Source: Firm-04 sp964392175 (GTDB lineage: Bacteria; Bacillota; Clostridia; Oscillospirales; Ruminococcaceae). Taken from it: a stretch of DNA of 64,000 nt. Location of the stretch: positions 45,229 to 109,228 of the forward strand of contig CAYMOJ010000003.1 of the NCBI GenBank assembly GCA_964392175.1, in the 5' to 3' direction. Under the pieces are notes generated by a model that saw only the letters and a list, made by a program, of their open reading frames with translations, searched no databases and was not told the origin of the DNA. Position numbers and translations under genes: made by a program. Positions 1 to 8,840 of the stretch are shown piece after piece. Every line of letters starts with the position of its first letter. Position 1 is the stretch's first letter.

Positions 1-12
1 TTTTGGTAGAGA

Positions 13-18
13 TATAGT
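13..18 (+). promoter_or_regulatory. Possible -10 element upstream of pgi
   Basis: The hexamer tatagt lies about 100 bases upstream of the pgi start. A matching -35 element would fall before the first base of the window, so this promoter is only half visible. Confidence 0.25.
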
Positions 19-120
19 AAAATAGTTGTAGAGTGCAGAAGCTGTGTCTGTATGGCATGACTGCACGACCCCCGTTTATCCTGTAAGACGGGTGCAATTT
101 ATTACTGGAGGATATGCAAT

Positions 121-1455
121 ATGGCTTTGAAGCTGAACAAAAGCTACCTTTCCTCGTTCTTGGGTGCCGATGAGTTGAAGGGCATCGCAAGACAGACCGA
201 GGCCGCCGCAGCTGTTCTGCATGAGAAATCCGGTCTGGGCAATGATTTTCTGGGCTGGTTGACGCTGCCGACGGATTACGATAAGGAGGAGTTCGCACGC
301 ATTCAGGCTGCTGCTGAGAAGATTCAGAAAACCGCCGACGTGCTGATCGTGATCGGCATCGGAGGCTCTTATCTGGGCGCGCGGGCTGCCATCGAGTTTT
401 TGAAGTCCCCGTTCTACAACAACATGAAGAAGCATACACCCGATATCTACTATGTGGGCAACAATATCTCTCCCACCTACCTCAACGAGGTACTTTCCAT
501 CTGCGAGGATAGAGAGATCGCCGTCAATGTGATTTCCAAATCTGGTACCACAACCGAGCCTGCTTTGGCATTCCGCATCTTCAAAAAGCTGTTGGAAGAT
601 CGCTACGGTAAGGAGGGTGCCAAGAAGCGCATCTTCTGCACCACGGATAAGGCAAGAGGTACTCTGAAAAATTTGGCAGATGCCGAGGGCTATGAGAGCT
701 TTGTGATTCCCGATGATGTGGGCGGTCGTTTTTCTGTGCTGACAGCTGTGGGTCTGTTGCCCATTGCTGCTGCCGGTTGCGATATCGAAAAGCTGATGGC
801 AGGTGCTGCTGCCGCACAAAAGGCTTATAGCGCACCGTTCGCTGAGAATGATTGCTATCAGTACGCTGCACTGCGTAACATTTTCTACCGCAAGGGCAAG
901 GCCGTAGAGATGATGGTCAGTTATGACCCCTCTTTCGCTATGATGAACGAGTGGTACAAGCAGTTGTATGGCGAATCAGAAGGCAAAGATAACAAGGGGC
1001 TGTTCCCCGCTTCTGCGATCTTCTCCACTGACTTGCATTCCATGGGTCAATATATCCAGGACGGTGCAAGAATTATGTTTGAAACCGTCGTGGATATCAA
1101 AACACCCAAGCAGGATCTGTTCTTAGAGCCTGACGCTGAAAATGCCGATGGACTGAACTTCCTGACCAACCAGAATATGAGCATCGTCAACCGCCGTGCG
1201 CTGGAGGGCACCATTCTTGCACATACCGAAGGTGGTGTGCCGAATATCGTGCTGGAGTTGGACGACACTACTGAAGAAACGCTGGGCTGGCTCATTTACT
1301 TCTTTGAGAAGGCCTGCGCTGTTTCCGGCTATATGCTGGGCGTGAATCCGTTCAATCAGCCCGGCGTGGAAAGCTATAAGAAGAATATGTTTGCACTGCT
1401 GGGTAAGCCCGGCTATGAGGATATGAAGGCAGAGCTGGAGGCGAAGCTCGGCTGA
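121..1455 (+). CDS. pgi: Glucose-6-phosphate isomerase
   Basis: Interconverts glucose 6-phosphate and fructose 6-phosphate in the cytoplasm, linking glycolysis and glycogen metabolism. The 444-residue product has the usual bacterial length. It carries the sugar-phosphate isomerase core GIGGSYLGARAA near residue 80, the phosphate-binding ISKSGTT near residue 139, the signature GGRFSVLTAVGLLP near residue 201, and the catalytic-region GESEGKD near residue 284. The start follows a clear ggagga Shine-Dalgarno sequence at 106-111. The next gene on the same strand starts 55 bases downstream. Confidence 0.97.
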   Translation: MALKLNKSYLSSFLGADELKGIARQTEAAAAVLHEKSGLGNDFLGWLTLPTDYDKEEFARIQAAAEKIQKTADVLIVIGIGGSYLGARAAIEFLKSPFYNNMKKHTPDIYYVGNNISPTYLNEVLSICEDREIAVNVISKSGTTTEPALAFRIFKKLLEDRYGKEGAKKRIFCTTDKARGTLKNLADAEGYESFVIPDDVGGRFSVLTAVGLLPIAAAGCDIEKLMAGAAAAQKAYSAPFAENDCYQYAALRNIFYRKGKAVEMMVSYDPSFAMMNEWYKQLYGESEGKDNKGLFPASAIFSTDLHSMGQYIQDGARIMFETVVDIKTPKQDLFLEPDAENADGLNFLTNQNMSIVNRRALEGTILAHTEGGVPNIVLELDDTTEETLGWLIYFFEKACAVSGYMLGVNPFNQPGVESYKKNMFALLGKPGYEDMKAELEAKLG

Positions 1456-1510
1456 GCAGTACAAAGCAACCAACCGCGCATTCCAACAATGATTGAAGGG
1501 AGTTATACTT

Positions 1511-1930
1511 ATGATCCAAGTAATTACCGGTAAAAAGGGCTCTGGCAAAACTAAGGTTTTGTTGGGCATGATCGACGACGCAGTGGCTGCAACCAATGGT
1601 GCGATCATTTGCATTGAGAAGTGCATGAAGCTGACCTATAGCGTGAACCACAAGGTGCGCTTGGTGGATGCGGAGCGCTACAACATCAATGGATTTGATA
1701 TGTTCTACGGTTTCGTGGCTGGCGTTCTGGCAGGCAACTATGACATCAAAGAGGTCTTTGTGGATGGGATCTTGAAGATCGGTGGCAGAAATTATGACGC
1801 GCTGGGCGAACTGTTGGAGAAGCTGGATATCCTCACCGGCGACGATGTAGCGATGGTCTTTACCGTTTCTGCTGATAGCGAGGAATTGCCGGAGTCTGTA
1901 TTGAAATATCTGATTCCGAAGAAGGATTGA
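1511..1930 (+). CDS. Small P-loop NTPase-like protein
   Basis: A 139-residue protein with an N-terminal Walker A motif, GKKGSGKT at residues 7-14, directly after a first beta strand (MIQVIT). I see no full set of ATPase motifs, so the function is unknown. Similar short proteins in Clostridia tend to be labelled as PilT-like ATPases by weak similarity, which should not be taken as a link to pili. The ATG at 1511 is preferred to one 18 bases earlier because gaaggga precedes it at a good distance. It probably shares a transcript with pgi. Confidence 0.6.
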   Translation: MIQVITGKKGSGKTKVLLGMIDDAVAATNGAIICIEKCMKLTYSVNHKVRLVDAERYNINGFDMFYGFVAGVLAGNYDIKEVFVDGILKIGGRNYDALGELLEKLDILTGDDVAMVFTVSADSEELPESVLKYLIPKKD

Positions 1931-1971
1931 TCGGGATTTTTGTTGAAAACGACTGCAATTCTCGAAATCTA

Positions 1972-2000
1972 TTGACAAAGCTTTGCGTTTTGGGTATAAT
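1972..2000 (+). promoter_or_regulatory. Sigma-A promoter for yceD-rpmF
   Basis: TTGACA at 1972-1977 and TATAAT at 1995-2000, separated by 17 bases, a perfect consensus match. It lies 48 bases before the yceD start. Confidence 0.9.
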
Positions 2001-2047
2001 AAACCCTGTAACGCTCTGTGCAAACCGAAAGGCAGGTACATTGAACC

Positions 2048-2527
2048 ATGGAAATGCAGGCTGAAGCTGCAAGCTATCTTGTTTCTGTTCGTCCTTTGCT
2101 GTATCGCCCCGGCGAGAAACGCAATGTGGAAGTGACGATCGATGCGGAAACCGCAGTAGGCTTTGGTATGCGTTTTACGCAGCTTCCTGTTGTGAAGGGC
2201 GTATTGGAAAATCGTGCCGGTGTGCTGTTCTTCCGGTATACAGCGGAAGCAGTCGCTGATTTGGAGTGCGACCGCTGTTTGGCAGCTGTTGCAATGCGTA
2301 TGAACGAATCGTTCGAGCATATCGTTGTGACGGAGACCGCCACCGAGCAAAACGACTCTGACTATCTGCTGACAGAAAACGCCATGCTGAATATCGCAGA
2401 AGCGGTGATGACCGATTTGCGTCTGTCGTTGCCGTCAAAGATCTTGTGCAGTGAAGATTGCCTCGGCATATGTCCGCATTGTGGCGTAAATCGTAACGTG
2501 CATTCCTGCGGTTGCGAGCAGGCTTAA
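2048..2527 (+). CDS. yceD: YceD family (DUF177) protein
   Basis: 159-residue member of the YceD/DUF177 family, which in bacteria and plastids is needed for normal 23S rRNA accumulation and is almost always encoded just before rpmF. Conserved cysteine pairs are visible at C74/C77 (CDRC) and again near the C-terminus (CSEDCLGICPHCG), probably a metal site. It is followed by rpmF after a 139-base gap and shares the strong promoter at 1972-2000. Confidence 0.88.
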   Translation: MEMQAEAASYLVSVRPLLYRPGEKRNVEVTIDAETAVGFGMRFTQLPVVKGVLENRAGVLFFRYTAEAVADLECDRCLAAVAMRMNESFEHIVVTETATEQNDSDYLLTENAMLNIAEAVMTDLRLSLPSKILCSEDCLGICPHCGVNRNVHSCGCEQA

Positions 2528-2666
2528 GGTTACAATGCACAGAGAAGGCGGCGGGATGTGCCGCTAGACCGTCAGGCGGGCTTTGTGCCTTGGTCAAATG
2601 ATACATCATCACAGAGGCGTATGGCGGATTCTGAAAACCGCGCAATTCATATAAGGAGGTGCCAAC

Positions 2667-2852
2667 ATGGCTGTTCCGAAGGGAAAAACATCCAAAGCAA
2701 GACGCAATACCCGTCGTTCCGCAGTATGGAAGCTTGAGATGCCCGCAATGAGTACCTGCACGAACTGTGGCGCAATCAAAGCGCCCCATAAGGTGTGCAA
2801 GAACTGTGGCTTCTACAAGGGCGTTGCTGTAATCAAAATCGACGAGGAGTAA
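2667..2852 (+). CDS. rpmF: 50S ribosomal protein L32
   Basis: 61-residue large-subunit ribosomal protein. The start MAVPKGKTSKARRN and the four-cysteine zinc ribbon at C31, C34, C44 and C47 are typical of the zinc-binding (C+) form of L32. A strong aaggaggtg ribosome binding site sits at 2653. Encoded after yceD as in most bacteria. Confidence 0.97.
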   Translation: MAVPKGKTSKARRNTRRSAVWKLEMPAMSTCTNCGAIKAPHKVCKNCGFYKGVAVIKIDEE

Positions 2853-2892
2853 TAGCATCGCTATTACCTGATTTTGCTATGCTATGAAGCAG

Positions 2893-2940
2893 CGGGGAGA
2901 GTCGTTCATGCTCTCCCCGTTGTGCTTTGTAAGATTTTTT
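2893..2940 (+). terminator. Hairpin after rpmF, partial terminator
   Basis: A perfect 9-bp stem (cggggagag at 2893-2901, ctctccccg at 2911-2919) with a 9-base loop. The T-run is delayed to 2935-2940, so termination is probably incomplete and some transcription may continue into the next gene. Confidence 0.5.
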
Positions 2941-2958
2941 GAAGAGGAGGAAACATCC

Positions 2959-4266
2959 GTGATAGAGATCATAGAGGTCGCAGCAGGTTCGCCTGCGGAG
3001 CGTGCCGGTGTGCTGTGTGGCGATGCACTTGTCGCCGTCAATGGGCTTGTGATCCACGATGTGCTGGATTACCGCTATGCCATCACCGAAAAGCATTTGG
3101 AGATCACCATCAATCGCAACGGCATAGAGCAGACTGTTACGCTGAAAAAAGGCGAGTACGAGGATCCGGGCATGGAGTTTCCTACCGCGTTGATGGACAA
3201 AAAACAGGTCTGTGGCAACCATTGCGTGTTTTGCTTCATCGACCAAAACCCCAAGGGAATGCGAAAGTCCATCTATTTGAAAGATGATGACGCAAGGCTT
3301 TCGTTTTTGCACGGCAGCTACATCACCTTGACCAATCTGAGCGATGCAGATGTCGACCGCATCATTCAGATGCATCTGACTGTGAACGTTTCAGTACATA
3401 CCACTGATCCCGCACTGCGTTGTAGGATGTTAGGCAATCCGAAGGCAGGGGATTCCCTGCGACATTTGTATCGCATGGCAGAGCATGGCATTCAGATGGA
3501 TTGCCAGATCGTGCTGTGCCCCGGGTTGAATGACGGTGATGCGTTGCATCGTACATTGGCAGATTTGTTCAAACTGGTGCCGTCAGTGACAAGTATCGCT
3601 GTTGTGCCGCTTGGAATGACCAGACACCGAAAGCATCTTTGCAAATTGCAGCCTTTTACGCAGGAATCCGCAAAAGCAGCCGTGGAGCAGATTGAAGCGG
3701 TGCAGCGGTGGAGCTTGGGCGCAAACGGTAGTCGCATTGTGTATGCTTCCGATGAGTTGTACCTGCTGGCTGGGCTACCTTTACCCGATGCCGAAGCCTA
3801 TGAGGGATATCCCCAGTATGAAAACGGTGTCGGGATGCTGCGTTCCCTACTGGATGAATTTGCAGACGCACTTTGTGATGCTGAATATCACGGGGAAGAG
3901 CGCTTTTTGACCATTGCGACGGGTACGGCAGCTGCACCGTTTCTTGAAAAGATGATGGAAGATCTTCATGAAAGGTGCCCGCAGATTACTGTGAATGTCA
4001 TCGCTGTGCGCAATGATTTTTATGGTGAGTCGGTGACGGTTGCAGGGCTGCTCACCGGGCAGGATCTGCTTGCACAGTTAAAGGGAATGTCCTTGGGGGA
4101 GGCGGTGCTCCTTTCGGAGTCTTGCCTGCGTCACGATGATGTTTTCTTGGATGATATGACACGTGGCGATCTTTCTGCGGCGTTGGGCGTGCCTGTGGTG
4201 CGTACTGCCGTGGACGGTTATGCGCTGCTTCAGACGATTCTGGACGGCGATTTTGCCGCTTGCTGA
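2959..4266 (+). CDS. DUF512 PDZ/radical SAM-like protein
   Basis: 435-residue protein of the DUF512 family, widespread in Clostridia and usually found next to der. The N-terminus (VIEIIEVAAGSPAERAG) is a PDZ-like domain. It is followed by a CX3CX2C cysteine motif, C85, C89 and C92 (CGNHCVFC), as in radical SAM iron-sulfur proteins, and then the family-typical IDQNP and LSFLHGSYITL segments. The substrate is unknown. I place the start at the GTG at 2959, preceded by gaggagg, rather than at an ATG 75 bases earlier that lies inside the rpmF hairpin. It is followed by der after 20 bases. Confidence 0.85.
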   Translation: MIEIIEVAAGSPAERAGVLCGDALVAVNGLVIHDVLDYRYAITEKHLEITINRNGIEQTVTLKKGEYEDPGMEFPTALMDKKQVCGNHCVFCFIDQNPKGMRKSIYLKDDDARLSFLHGSYITLTNLSDADVDRIIQMHLTVNVSVHTTDPALRCRMLGNPKAGDSLRHLYRMAEHGIQMDCQIVLCPGLNDGDALHRTLADLFKLVPSVTSIAVVPLGMTRHRKHLCKLQPFTQESAKAAVEQIEAVQRWSLGANGSRIVYASDELYLLAGLPLPDAEAYEGYPQYENGVGMLRSLLDEFADALCDAEYHGEERFLTIATGTAAAPFLEKMMEDLHERCPQITVNVIAVRNDFYGESVTVAGLLTGQDLLAQLKGMSLGEAVLLSESCLRHDDVFLDDMTRGDLSAALGVPVVRTAVDGYALLQTILDGDFAAC

Positions 4267-4286
4267 GAAAGGGGATAGAGAAAAGT

Positions 4287-5624
4287 ATGGATTTACCAAT
4301 CGTTGCGGTCGTTGGCCGCCCCAATGTGGGAAAATCGACACTGTTTAATAAGCTTGTGGGGCAGCGACTTTCCATTGTGGAAGATACCCCCGGTGTGACA
4401 CGTGACCGCATCTATGCGCGATGTGAGTGGTGTAACCGCAATTTTATGCTGGTGGATACTGGTGGTATTGAGCCGAAAACCACCGATACACTATTGGCGC
4501 AGATGCGCCGTCAGGCGGAGCTTGCTATTGATAGCGCAGAGGTGATTATTTTGGTTACTGATGTGCGCGCAGGCGTTACCGCCAATGATATTGCTGTGGC
4601 AGAAATGTTGCAAAAATCGGGGAAACCGATCTTGCTGTGTGTGAATAAGTGTGACAGCATCGGTGAGCCACCCATGGAATTCTATGAGTTCTATAATCTG
4701 GGGTTGGGAGATCCCTTTGCGGTTTCTTCTCTGCATGGCAATGGCACAGGTGATCTGTTGGATGCCGTGTTGGCGGCTCTGCCGGCTGCCCCTGAAGGCG
4801 AACAGGAGGATGATCGCATCAGTGTGGCTGTGATCGGCAAGCCAAATGTGGGCAAGTCCAGCCTCGTCAATTATATCGCGGGGGAGGAACGCAGCATTGT
4901 TGCGGATATGGCAGGTACCACCCGTGATGCCATTGATCTGCCTGTAGACCGTGAGGAAGGCAAATTCCTGTTTATTGATACCGCCGGCATTCGCAAAAAG
5001 GCAAAGGTTACCGATGCCGTGGAGCATTACAGTGTGCTGCGTGCGTATATGGCGGTCGACCGCGCTGATGTGTGTGTGATCCTGATTGATGCTACTACCG
5101 GCTACACTGAGCAAGATAGTAAGGTGGCAGGCTATGCACATCAGCAGGGAAAAGGCTGTATTGTGGTGGTCAACAAGTGGGATCTGATCGAAAAAGACGG
5201 TAAAACCATGCAGGAGTTTACAAAAAAGCTGGAGCATGATTTTAGCTTTATGAGCTATGCGCCTTTTTTGTTCATCAGCGCAAAAACAGGGCAGCGTGTG
5301 CAGCAGCTGTTTGAGATGATCAAAACCGTGGCAGAAAATCATGCGATGCGCATTACCACGGGCAAACTCAATGATGTGCTTGCATATGCTACGGCAAGAG
5401 TACAGCCCCCCACCGATAAAGGCAAGCGCTTGAAAATCTACTACATGACGCAATCCAGCACAAAGCCACCGACATTTGTGTTTTTTGTTAATCGCGCGGA
5501 TCTGTTCCATTTCTCTTATCAACGGTATCTGGAGAATCAGCTGCGCGAGACTTTCGGTATGGAAGGTACACCTATCCGCTTTATCATCCGCGAGCGTGGT
5601 AATGATAACGGAACGAAATCTTGA
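4287..5624 (+). CDS. der: Ribosome biogenesis GTPase Der
   Basis: Double-domain GTPase (EngA) required for 50S subunit maturation. Two complete G domains are present, with P-loops GRPNVGKS at residues 10-17 and GKPNVGKS at 184-191. DTGG and DTAG switch II motifs and NKCD and NKWD base-recognition motifs are visible. A KH-like C-terminal domain ends the 445-residue protein. The ATG at 4287 follows aaagggga and gives the usual N-terminus MDLPIVAVVGRPN. The same strand continues into plsY and gpsA, a common Clostridia order. Confidence 0.97.
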   Translation: MDLPIVAVVGRPNVGKSTLFNKLVGQRLSIVEDTPGVTRDRIYARCEWCNRNFMLVDTGGIEPKTTDTLLAQMRRQAELAIDSAEVIILVTDVRAGVTANDIAVAEMLQKSGKPILLCVNKCDSIGEPPMEFYEFYNLGLGDPFAVSSLHGNGTGDLLDAVLAALPAAPEGEQEDDRISVAVIGKPNVGKSSLVNYIAGEERSIVADMAGTTRDAIDLPVDREEGKFLFIDTAGIRKKAKVTDAVEHYSVLRAYMAVDRADVCVILIDATTGYTEQDSKVAGYAHQQGKGCIVVVNKWDLIEKDGKTMQEFTKKLEHDFSFMSYAPFLFISAKTGQRVQQLFEMIKTVAENHAMRITTGKLNDVLAYATARVQPPTDKGKRLKIYYMTQSSTKPPTFVFFVNRADLFHFSYQRYLENQLRETFGMEGTPIRFIIRERGNDNGTKS

Positions 5625-5642
5625 TCCATAAGGAGCATTGGC

Positions 5643-6350
5643 ATGAAGGTTTTCCTTTATATTGCTGCGGTATTGCTTGCGGCTGCCAGCGGCTATCTCA
5701 TCGGCAGTGTCAATGGTGCGATTATCACCGTGCGGTTGCTCAAAGGCGAGGATGTTCGCGATTATGGCAGCCAAAATGCAGGGCTGACCAATACGATACG
5801 CTGCTTTGGCAAGGGCTGTGGCATTATGACACTCGTTATTGATATTGGTAAGGGTGCGGCGGCAATTGCAGTGGCATTTTTGCTGAGCAAATCACTTGGC
5901 TGGGCACCACTTGCAGACGGCACGGGTAACGATTATCGTTGGCTGGGATTCATCGCAGCGGCATTTGCCATTTTGGGACATATGAAGCCTGTTTACTACC
6001 ATTTTCGGGGTGGCAAGGGTGTGCTGGTGGGTGTTAGTGTCTTTTTGGTGTTGAATCCACTGACATTTGTGGTGCTGATGGCAATTTTTGGACTGATGCT
6101 GTGGCGCACCAAATATGTTTCCCTTTCTTCGATGGTCGCTACCGTCTGTGTGATCCCTACTACATTCCTGTTTGAGGTGCTCTTGCGCGGCACGACCATT
6201 GGCATGGCTTGCTTGTACACGGCGATTGTGACAGTGATGGCTGCCATGATCGTAATCAGTCACCATGAAAACATTCAACGGTTGCGCGCAGGTACTGAAC
6301 GCAGAATCGGCGATCCGAAACCAAAAGAACAATCAGATATCAAAGCATAA
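5643..6350 (+). CDS. plsY: Acyl-phosphate:glycerol-3-phosphate acyltransferase
   Basis: Integral membrane enzyme that acylates glycerol 3-phosphate from acyl phosphate, the first step of phospholipid synthesis in most Gram-positive bacteria. The 235-residue product has several hydrophobic helices and the three conserved PlsY motifs: GSVNGA near the N-terminus, GSQNAGLTNT around residue 40, and GGKGV in the middle. Its neighbour gpsA makes the substrate glycerol 3-phosphate, and the genes are 11 bases apart, so co-expression is likely. Confidence 0.95.
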   Translation: MKVFLYIAAVLLAAASGYLIGSVNGAIITVRLLKGEDVRDYGSQNAGLTNTIRCFGKGCGIMTLVIDIGKGAAAIAVAFLLSKSLGWAPLADGTGNDYRWLGFIAAAFAILGHMKPVYYHFRGGKGVLVGVSVFLVLNPLTFVVLMAIFGLMLWRTKYVSLSSMVATVCVIPTTFLFEVLLRGTTIGMACLYTAIVTVMAAMIVISHHENIQRLRAGTERRIGDPKPKEQSDIKA

Positions 6351-6361
6351 GAGGTACGAAT

Positions 6362-7357
6362 ATGGCAAATATCACGATTTTGGGTGGTGGCTTTGGCTGC
6401 GCGTTGGCAGTGCTTCTAAACGGTATGGGGCATCACATCACATTGTGGAGCGCGTTGCCTGAAGAAATTGAAGCGATTCGCCGCGATGGTGAGCAAAAGG
6501 CGAAGCTGCCCGGTGTCAAAATTCCAAAAGAAATTCAACTCACCAATGATATGCAAGCAGTATCGGGCTGTGATATGCTGCTGGTGGTGATACCATCCGC
6601 ATTCGTACGGCAGACCTTGCGCCTTGCTTCGCCCTATCTCACCCCCGGTACGATTGTTTGCAATGCGGGCAAGGGCATCGAAGAAGGTACCCTGAAGTTG
6701 ATGAGCACCGTGTTCACCGAGGAGCTGCCGCAGGCAAGGTTAGTGATCATGACCGGGCCCTGCCACGCAGAAGAACTTGCACGAGGGATTCCGACATCGG
6801 TAGTGGTTGCTTCACGAGATGAGGATGCGGCAAGCATGGTGCAATCGTGGATGAGCTCACCGATTTTTCGTGTTTACCTCAATGATGATGTCATCGGTTG
6901 CGAGCTGGGCGGTGCACTGAAGAATGTTATCGCACTGAGTGCAGGCATCAGCGATGGACTTGGCTATGGCGATAACACCAAGGCAGCTCTTATGACACGT
7001 GGTCTTCATGAAATTGCACGGCTGGGCGTTGCCGTGGGCGCGCAGCAACAGACATTTTCGGGGTTGGCAGGTCTGGGCGATTTGATCGTTACCTGTACCA
7101 GTATGCATAGCCGTAACCGCCGTGCAGGCATTCTCATCGGTCAGGGCGTTTCGCCAGCCGATGCTGTGAAGCAGGTGGGTACGGTGGAGGGCTATTATTG
7201 TTGCCATACCGCGTATCATGTGGCGAAAAAGTATGGCGTGGAAATGCCTATCACCGAGGTGTTGTATGCTGTTTTGTATGAAAATGCCGATGTCACTGTC
7301 GCAGTGAAGTGCCTGATGGGTAGACCAGAGCATCACGAACATGAAAAAATCGGGTAA
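6362..7357 (+). CDS. gpsA: Glycerol-3-phosphate dehydrogenase [NAD(P)+]
   Basis: Reduces dihydroxyacetone phosphate to sn-glycerol 3-phosphate for membrane lipids. The 331-residue protein shows the N-terminal Rossmann motif GGGFGCALAV, the NAGKGIEEG segment, the catalytic-lysine region ELGGALKNVIALSAG and the GLAGLGDLIVTC signature. Start ATG at 6362 with gaggta upstream. It ends the der-plsY-gpsA unit before a terminator. Confidence 0.96.
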   Translation: MANITILGGGFGCALAVLLNGMGHHITLWSALPEEIEAIRRDGEQKAKLPGVKIPKEIQLTNDMQAVSGCDMLLVVIPSAFVRQTLRLASPYLTPGTIVCNAGKGIEEGTLKLMSTVFTEELPQARLVIMTGPCHAEELARGIPTSVVVASRDEDAASMVQSWMSSPIFRVYLNDDVIGCELGGALKNVIALSAGISDGLGYGDNTKAALMTRGLHEIARLGVAVGAQQQTFSGLAGLGDLIVTCTSMHSRNRRAGILIGQGVSPADAVKQVGTVEGYYCCHTAYHVAKKYGVEMPITEVLYAVLYENADVTVAVKCLMGRPEHHEHEKIG

Positions 7358-7397
7358 ATGCAGCGGCTTTGACTGTTGTGCAATATCCACAAAATTT

Positions 7398-7437
7398 GAG
7401 GGTGCATCGTGTGATGTGCCCTCGTTGCCTTTTTTTA
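7398..7437 (+). terminator. Intrinsic terminator after gpsA
   Basis: An 11-bp stem with two G-T wobbles (7398-7408 with 7413-7423), a 4-base loop and a seven-T run at 7430-7436. Confidence 0.85.
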
Positions 7438-7554
7438 CCGCGCCTTTTTCATGCAAAAAATGAAATGAACTTCGAGCATACGAGAGCAATTAAGCGAAAA
7501 ATAGAGAAAACGGGAGCATAATCAACGTATTTTGAAATTTCGGCAATTTGACCG

Positions 7555-7583
7555 TTGACTTTTATGGGGTTTGGGTGTATAAT
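7555..7583 (+). promoter_or_regulatory. Sigma-A promoter for rplM-rpsI
   Basis: TTGACT at 7555-7560 and TATAAT at 7578-7583 with a 17-base spacer, 72 bases before the rplM start. Confidence 0.88.
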
Positions 7584-7597
7584 AATTCTTGCACTGT

Positions 7598-7625
7598 CGG
7601 AGTAGCGTACCCGTCGCATACTCCG
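7598..7625 (+). promoter_or_regulatory. Leader hairpin before rplM
   Basis: A 7-bp stem (cggagta at 7598-7604, tactccg at 7619-7625) lies in the short 5' leader just before the Shine-Dalgarno sequence. L13 operons of Firmicutes often carry an autoregulatory leader in this position. I cannot confirm that this hairpin belongs to that family. Confidence 0.35.
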
Positions 7626-7654
7626 CGTACTCAAATGAAACGGAGGAAGTTACT

Positions 7655-8083
7655 ATGTCAACCACCATGGCAAAGGTTGCAGAGATCAACCGCAAATGGT
7701 ATATTCTTGACGCAGCAGGTCAGCCTCTTGGCCGCGTTGCTGCAAAGGCTGCCACGATTCTTCGCGGTAAGCATAAGCCCGATTTCACACCCAATGTGGA
7801 TTGTGGCGACCATGTGATCATCATTAATTGCGCAGAAGCAGTTCTGACCGGTAAAAAGTTGGATCAAAAGTTTGAGATCTGGCACACCGGCTGGATCGGT
7901 CACCTGAAGAAGGTATCTTACCGCGAGCTGATGGCAAAGCGCCCCGAGCACGCAATGTATATCGCTGTGAAGGGTATGCTCGCTGATAACGCGATCGGTA
8001 GAGCATCGATGAAGCGTCTCCGCGTTTACGCAGGAGCAGAACACAAAAATCAGGCACAAAAGCCTGAGAAGTACGAGCTGTAA
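7655..8083 (+). CDS. rplM: 50S ribosomal protein L13
   Basis: 142-residue large-subunit protein. The segments WYILDAAGQPLGRVAAKAA, GDHVIIINC and the C-terminal MKRLRVYAGAEH are diagnostic of L13. The ATG at 7655 is preceded by cggagga, so an upstream in-frame extension is rejected. It forms the usual rplM-rpsI pair, 15 bases from rpsI. Confidence 0.97.
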   Translation: MSTTMAKVAEINRKWYILDAAGQPLGRVAAKAATILRGKHKPDFTPNVDCGDHVIIINCAEAVLTGKKLDQKFEIWHTGWIGHLKKVSYRELMAKRPEHAMYIAVKGMLADNAIGRASMKRLRVYAGAEHKNQAQKPEKYEL

Positions 8084-8098
8084 GGAGGGCATGGCGAA

Positions 8099-8518
8099 AT
8101 GAGCGAAATCACTGTATCTTATCAGTCTAAGCTGAAGTCTTACTACGGCACCGGCAGAAGAAAGTCCTCTGTTGCAAGAGTTCGTCTGTATCCCGGTAAC
8201 GGCAATGTGACCATCAATGGCAGAAGCATTGATGAATATTTTGGGCTGGAGACCCTGAAGCTGATCGTCCGTCAGCCTCTGGCACTCACTGGCACTGCCG
8301 AGCAGTTTGATATCGTCTGCACCGTTGCAGGCGGTGGTGTCACCGGTCAGGCAGGCGCGATCCGTCACGGTGTGGCACGCGCATTGCTTCAGTTTGATGC
8401 TGAGTTGCGTCCTACCCTCAAAAAGGCGGGCTTCCTCACGCGCGACCCCAGAATGAAGGAGAGAAAGAAGTACGGTCTGAAGGCTGCACGTCGTGCTCCG
8501 CAGTTCTCAAAGAGATAA
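8099..8518 (+). CDS. rpsI: 30S ribosomal protein S9
   Basis: 139-residue small-subunit protein. It has GTGRRKSSVARVRL near the N-terminus, GGGVTGQAGAIRHGVARAL in the middle, and the basic C-terminal tail KKYGLKAARRAPQFSKR that reaches the P-site tRNA. A strong aggaggg site precedes the ATG. Confidence 0.98.
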   Translation: MSEITVSYQSKLKSYYGTGRRKSSVARVRLYPGNGNVTINGRSIDEYFGLETLKLIVRQPLALTGTAEQFDIVCTVAGGGVTGQAGAIRHGVARALLQFDAELRPTLKKAGFLTRDPRMKERKKYGLKAARRAPQFSKR

Positions 8519-8597
8519 TTTCAGCCCTTATAAACGGTGTATGTATGCGCCTTCGGGTAACCAAATTACCTTTTGGGTCTTTGTTGCAAGAGTTTTT

Positions 8598-8632
8598 AAA
8601 TCCGTTCCGATTCATCGGGACGGATTTTTTTG
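8598..8632 (+). terminator. Intrinsic terminator after rpsI
   Basis: A 13-bp stem (8598-8610 with 8615-8627, one T-G pair) with a 4-base loop, running into a T-rich tail up to 8631. Confidence 0.88.
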
Positions 8633-8737
8633 CTTTTATAAAAGTTGAGCCATCGCAAAATCTACTGCTATTTCCATGTGTTGATCCGTGGCAAATAACG
8701 ATATAAAGATGCTGTGCGTTGCGACGTATATGGTATC

Positions 8738-8766
8738 TTGACTTTTTCAGAGTGAGGGTGTATAAT
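8738..8766 (+). promoter_or_regulatory. Sigma-A promoter for the aldo/keto reductase
   Basis: TTGACT at 8738-8743 and TATAAT at 8761-8766, 17-base spacer, 74 bases before the start codon. Confidence 0.85.
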
Positions 8767-8840
8767 AGGGTCAAATGCAATGCAACTGCCTTGTGTTTTC
8801 GGAGTAAGTGCATCATAAAGCGTAAAAATGAGGATTTTAT

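Noticed and set aside
1511..1930. Type IV pilus retraction ATPase (PilT)
   Set aside because: Only a Walker A motif is present in a 139-residue protein; PilT is much longer with Walker B, Asp and His boxes.
1352..2350. Long minus-strand open frame opposite the P-loop and yceD genes
   Set aside because: No start signal and no domain; it is antisense to genes with clear family motifs.
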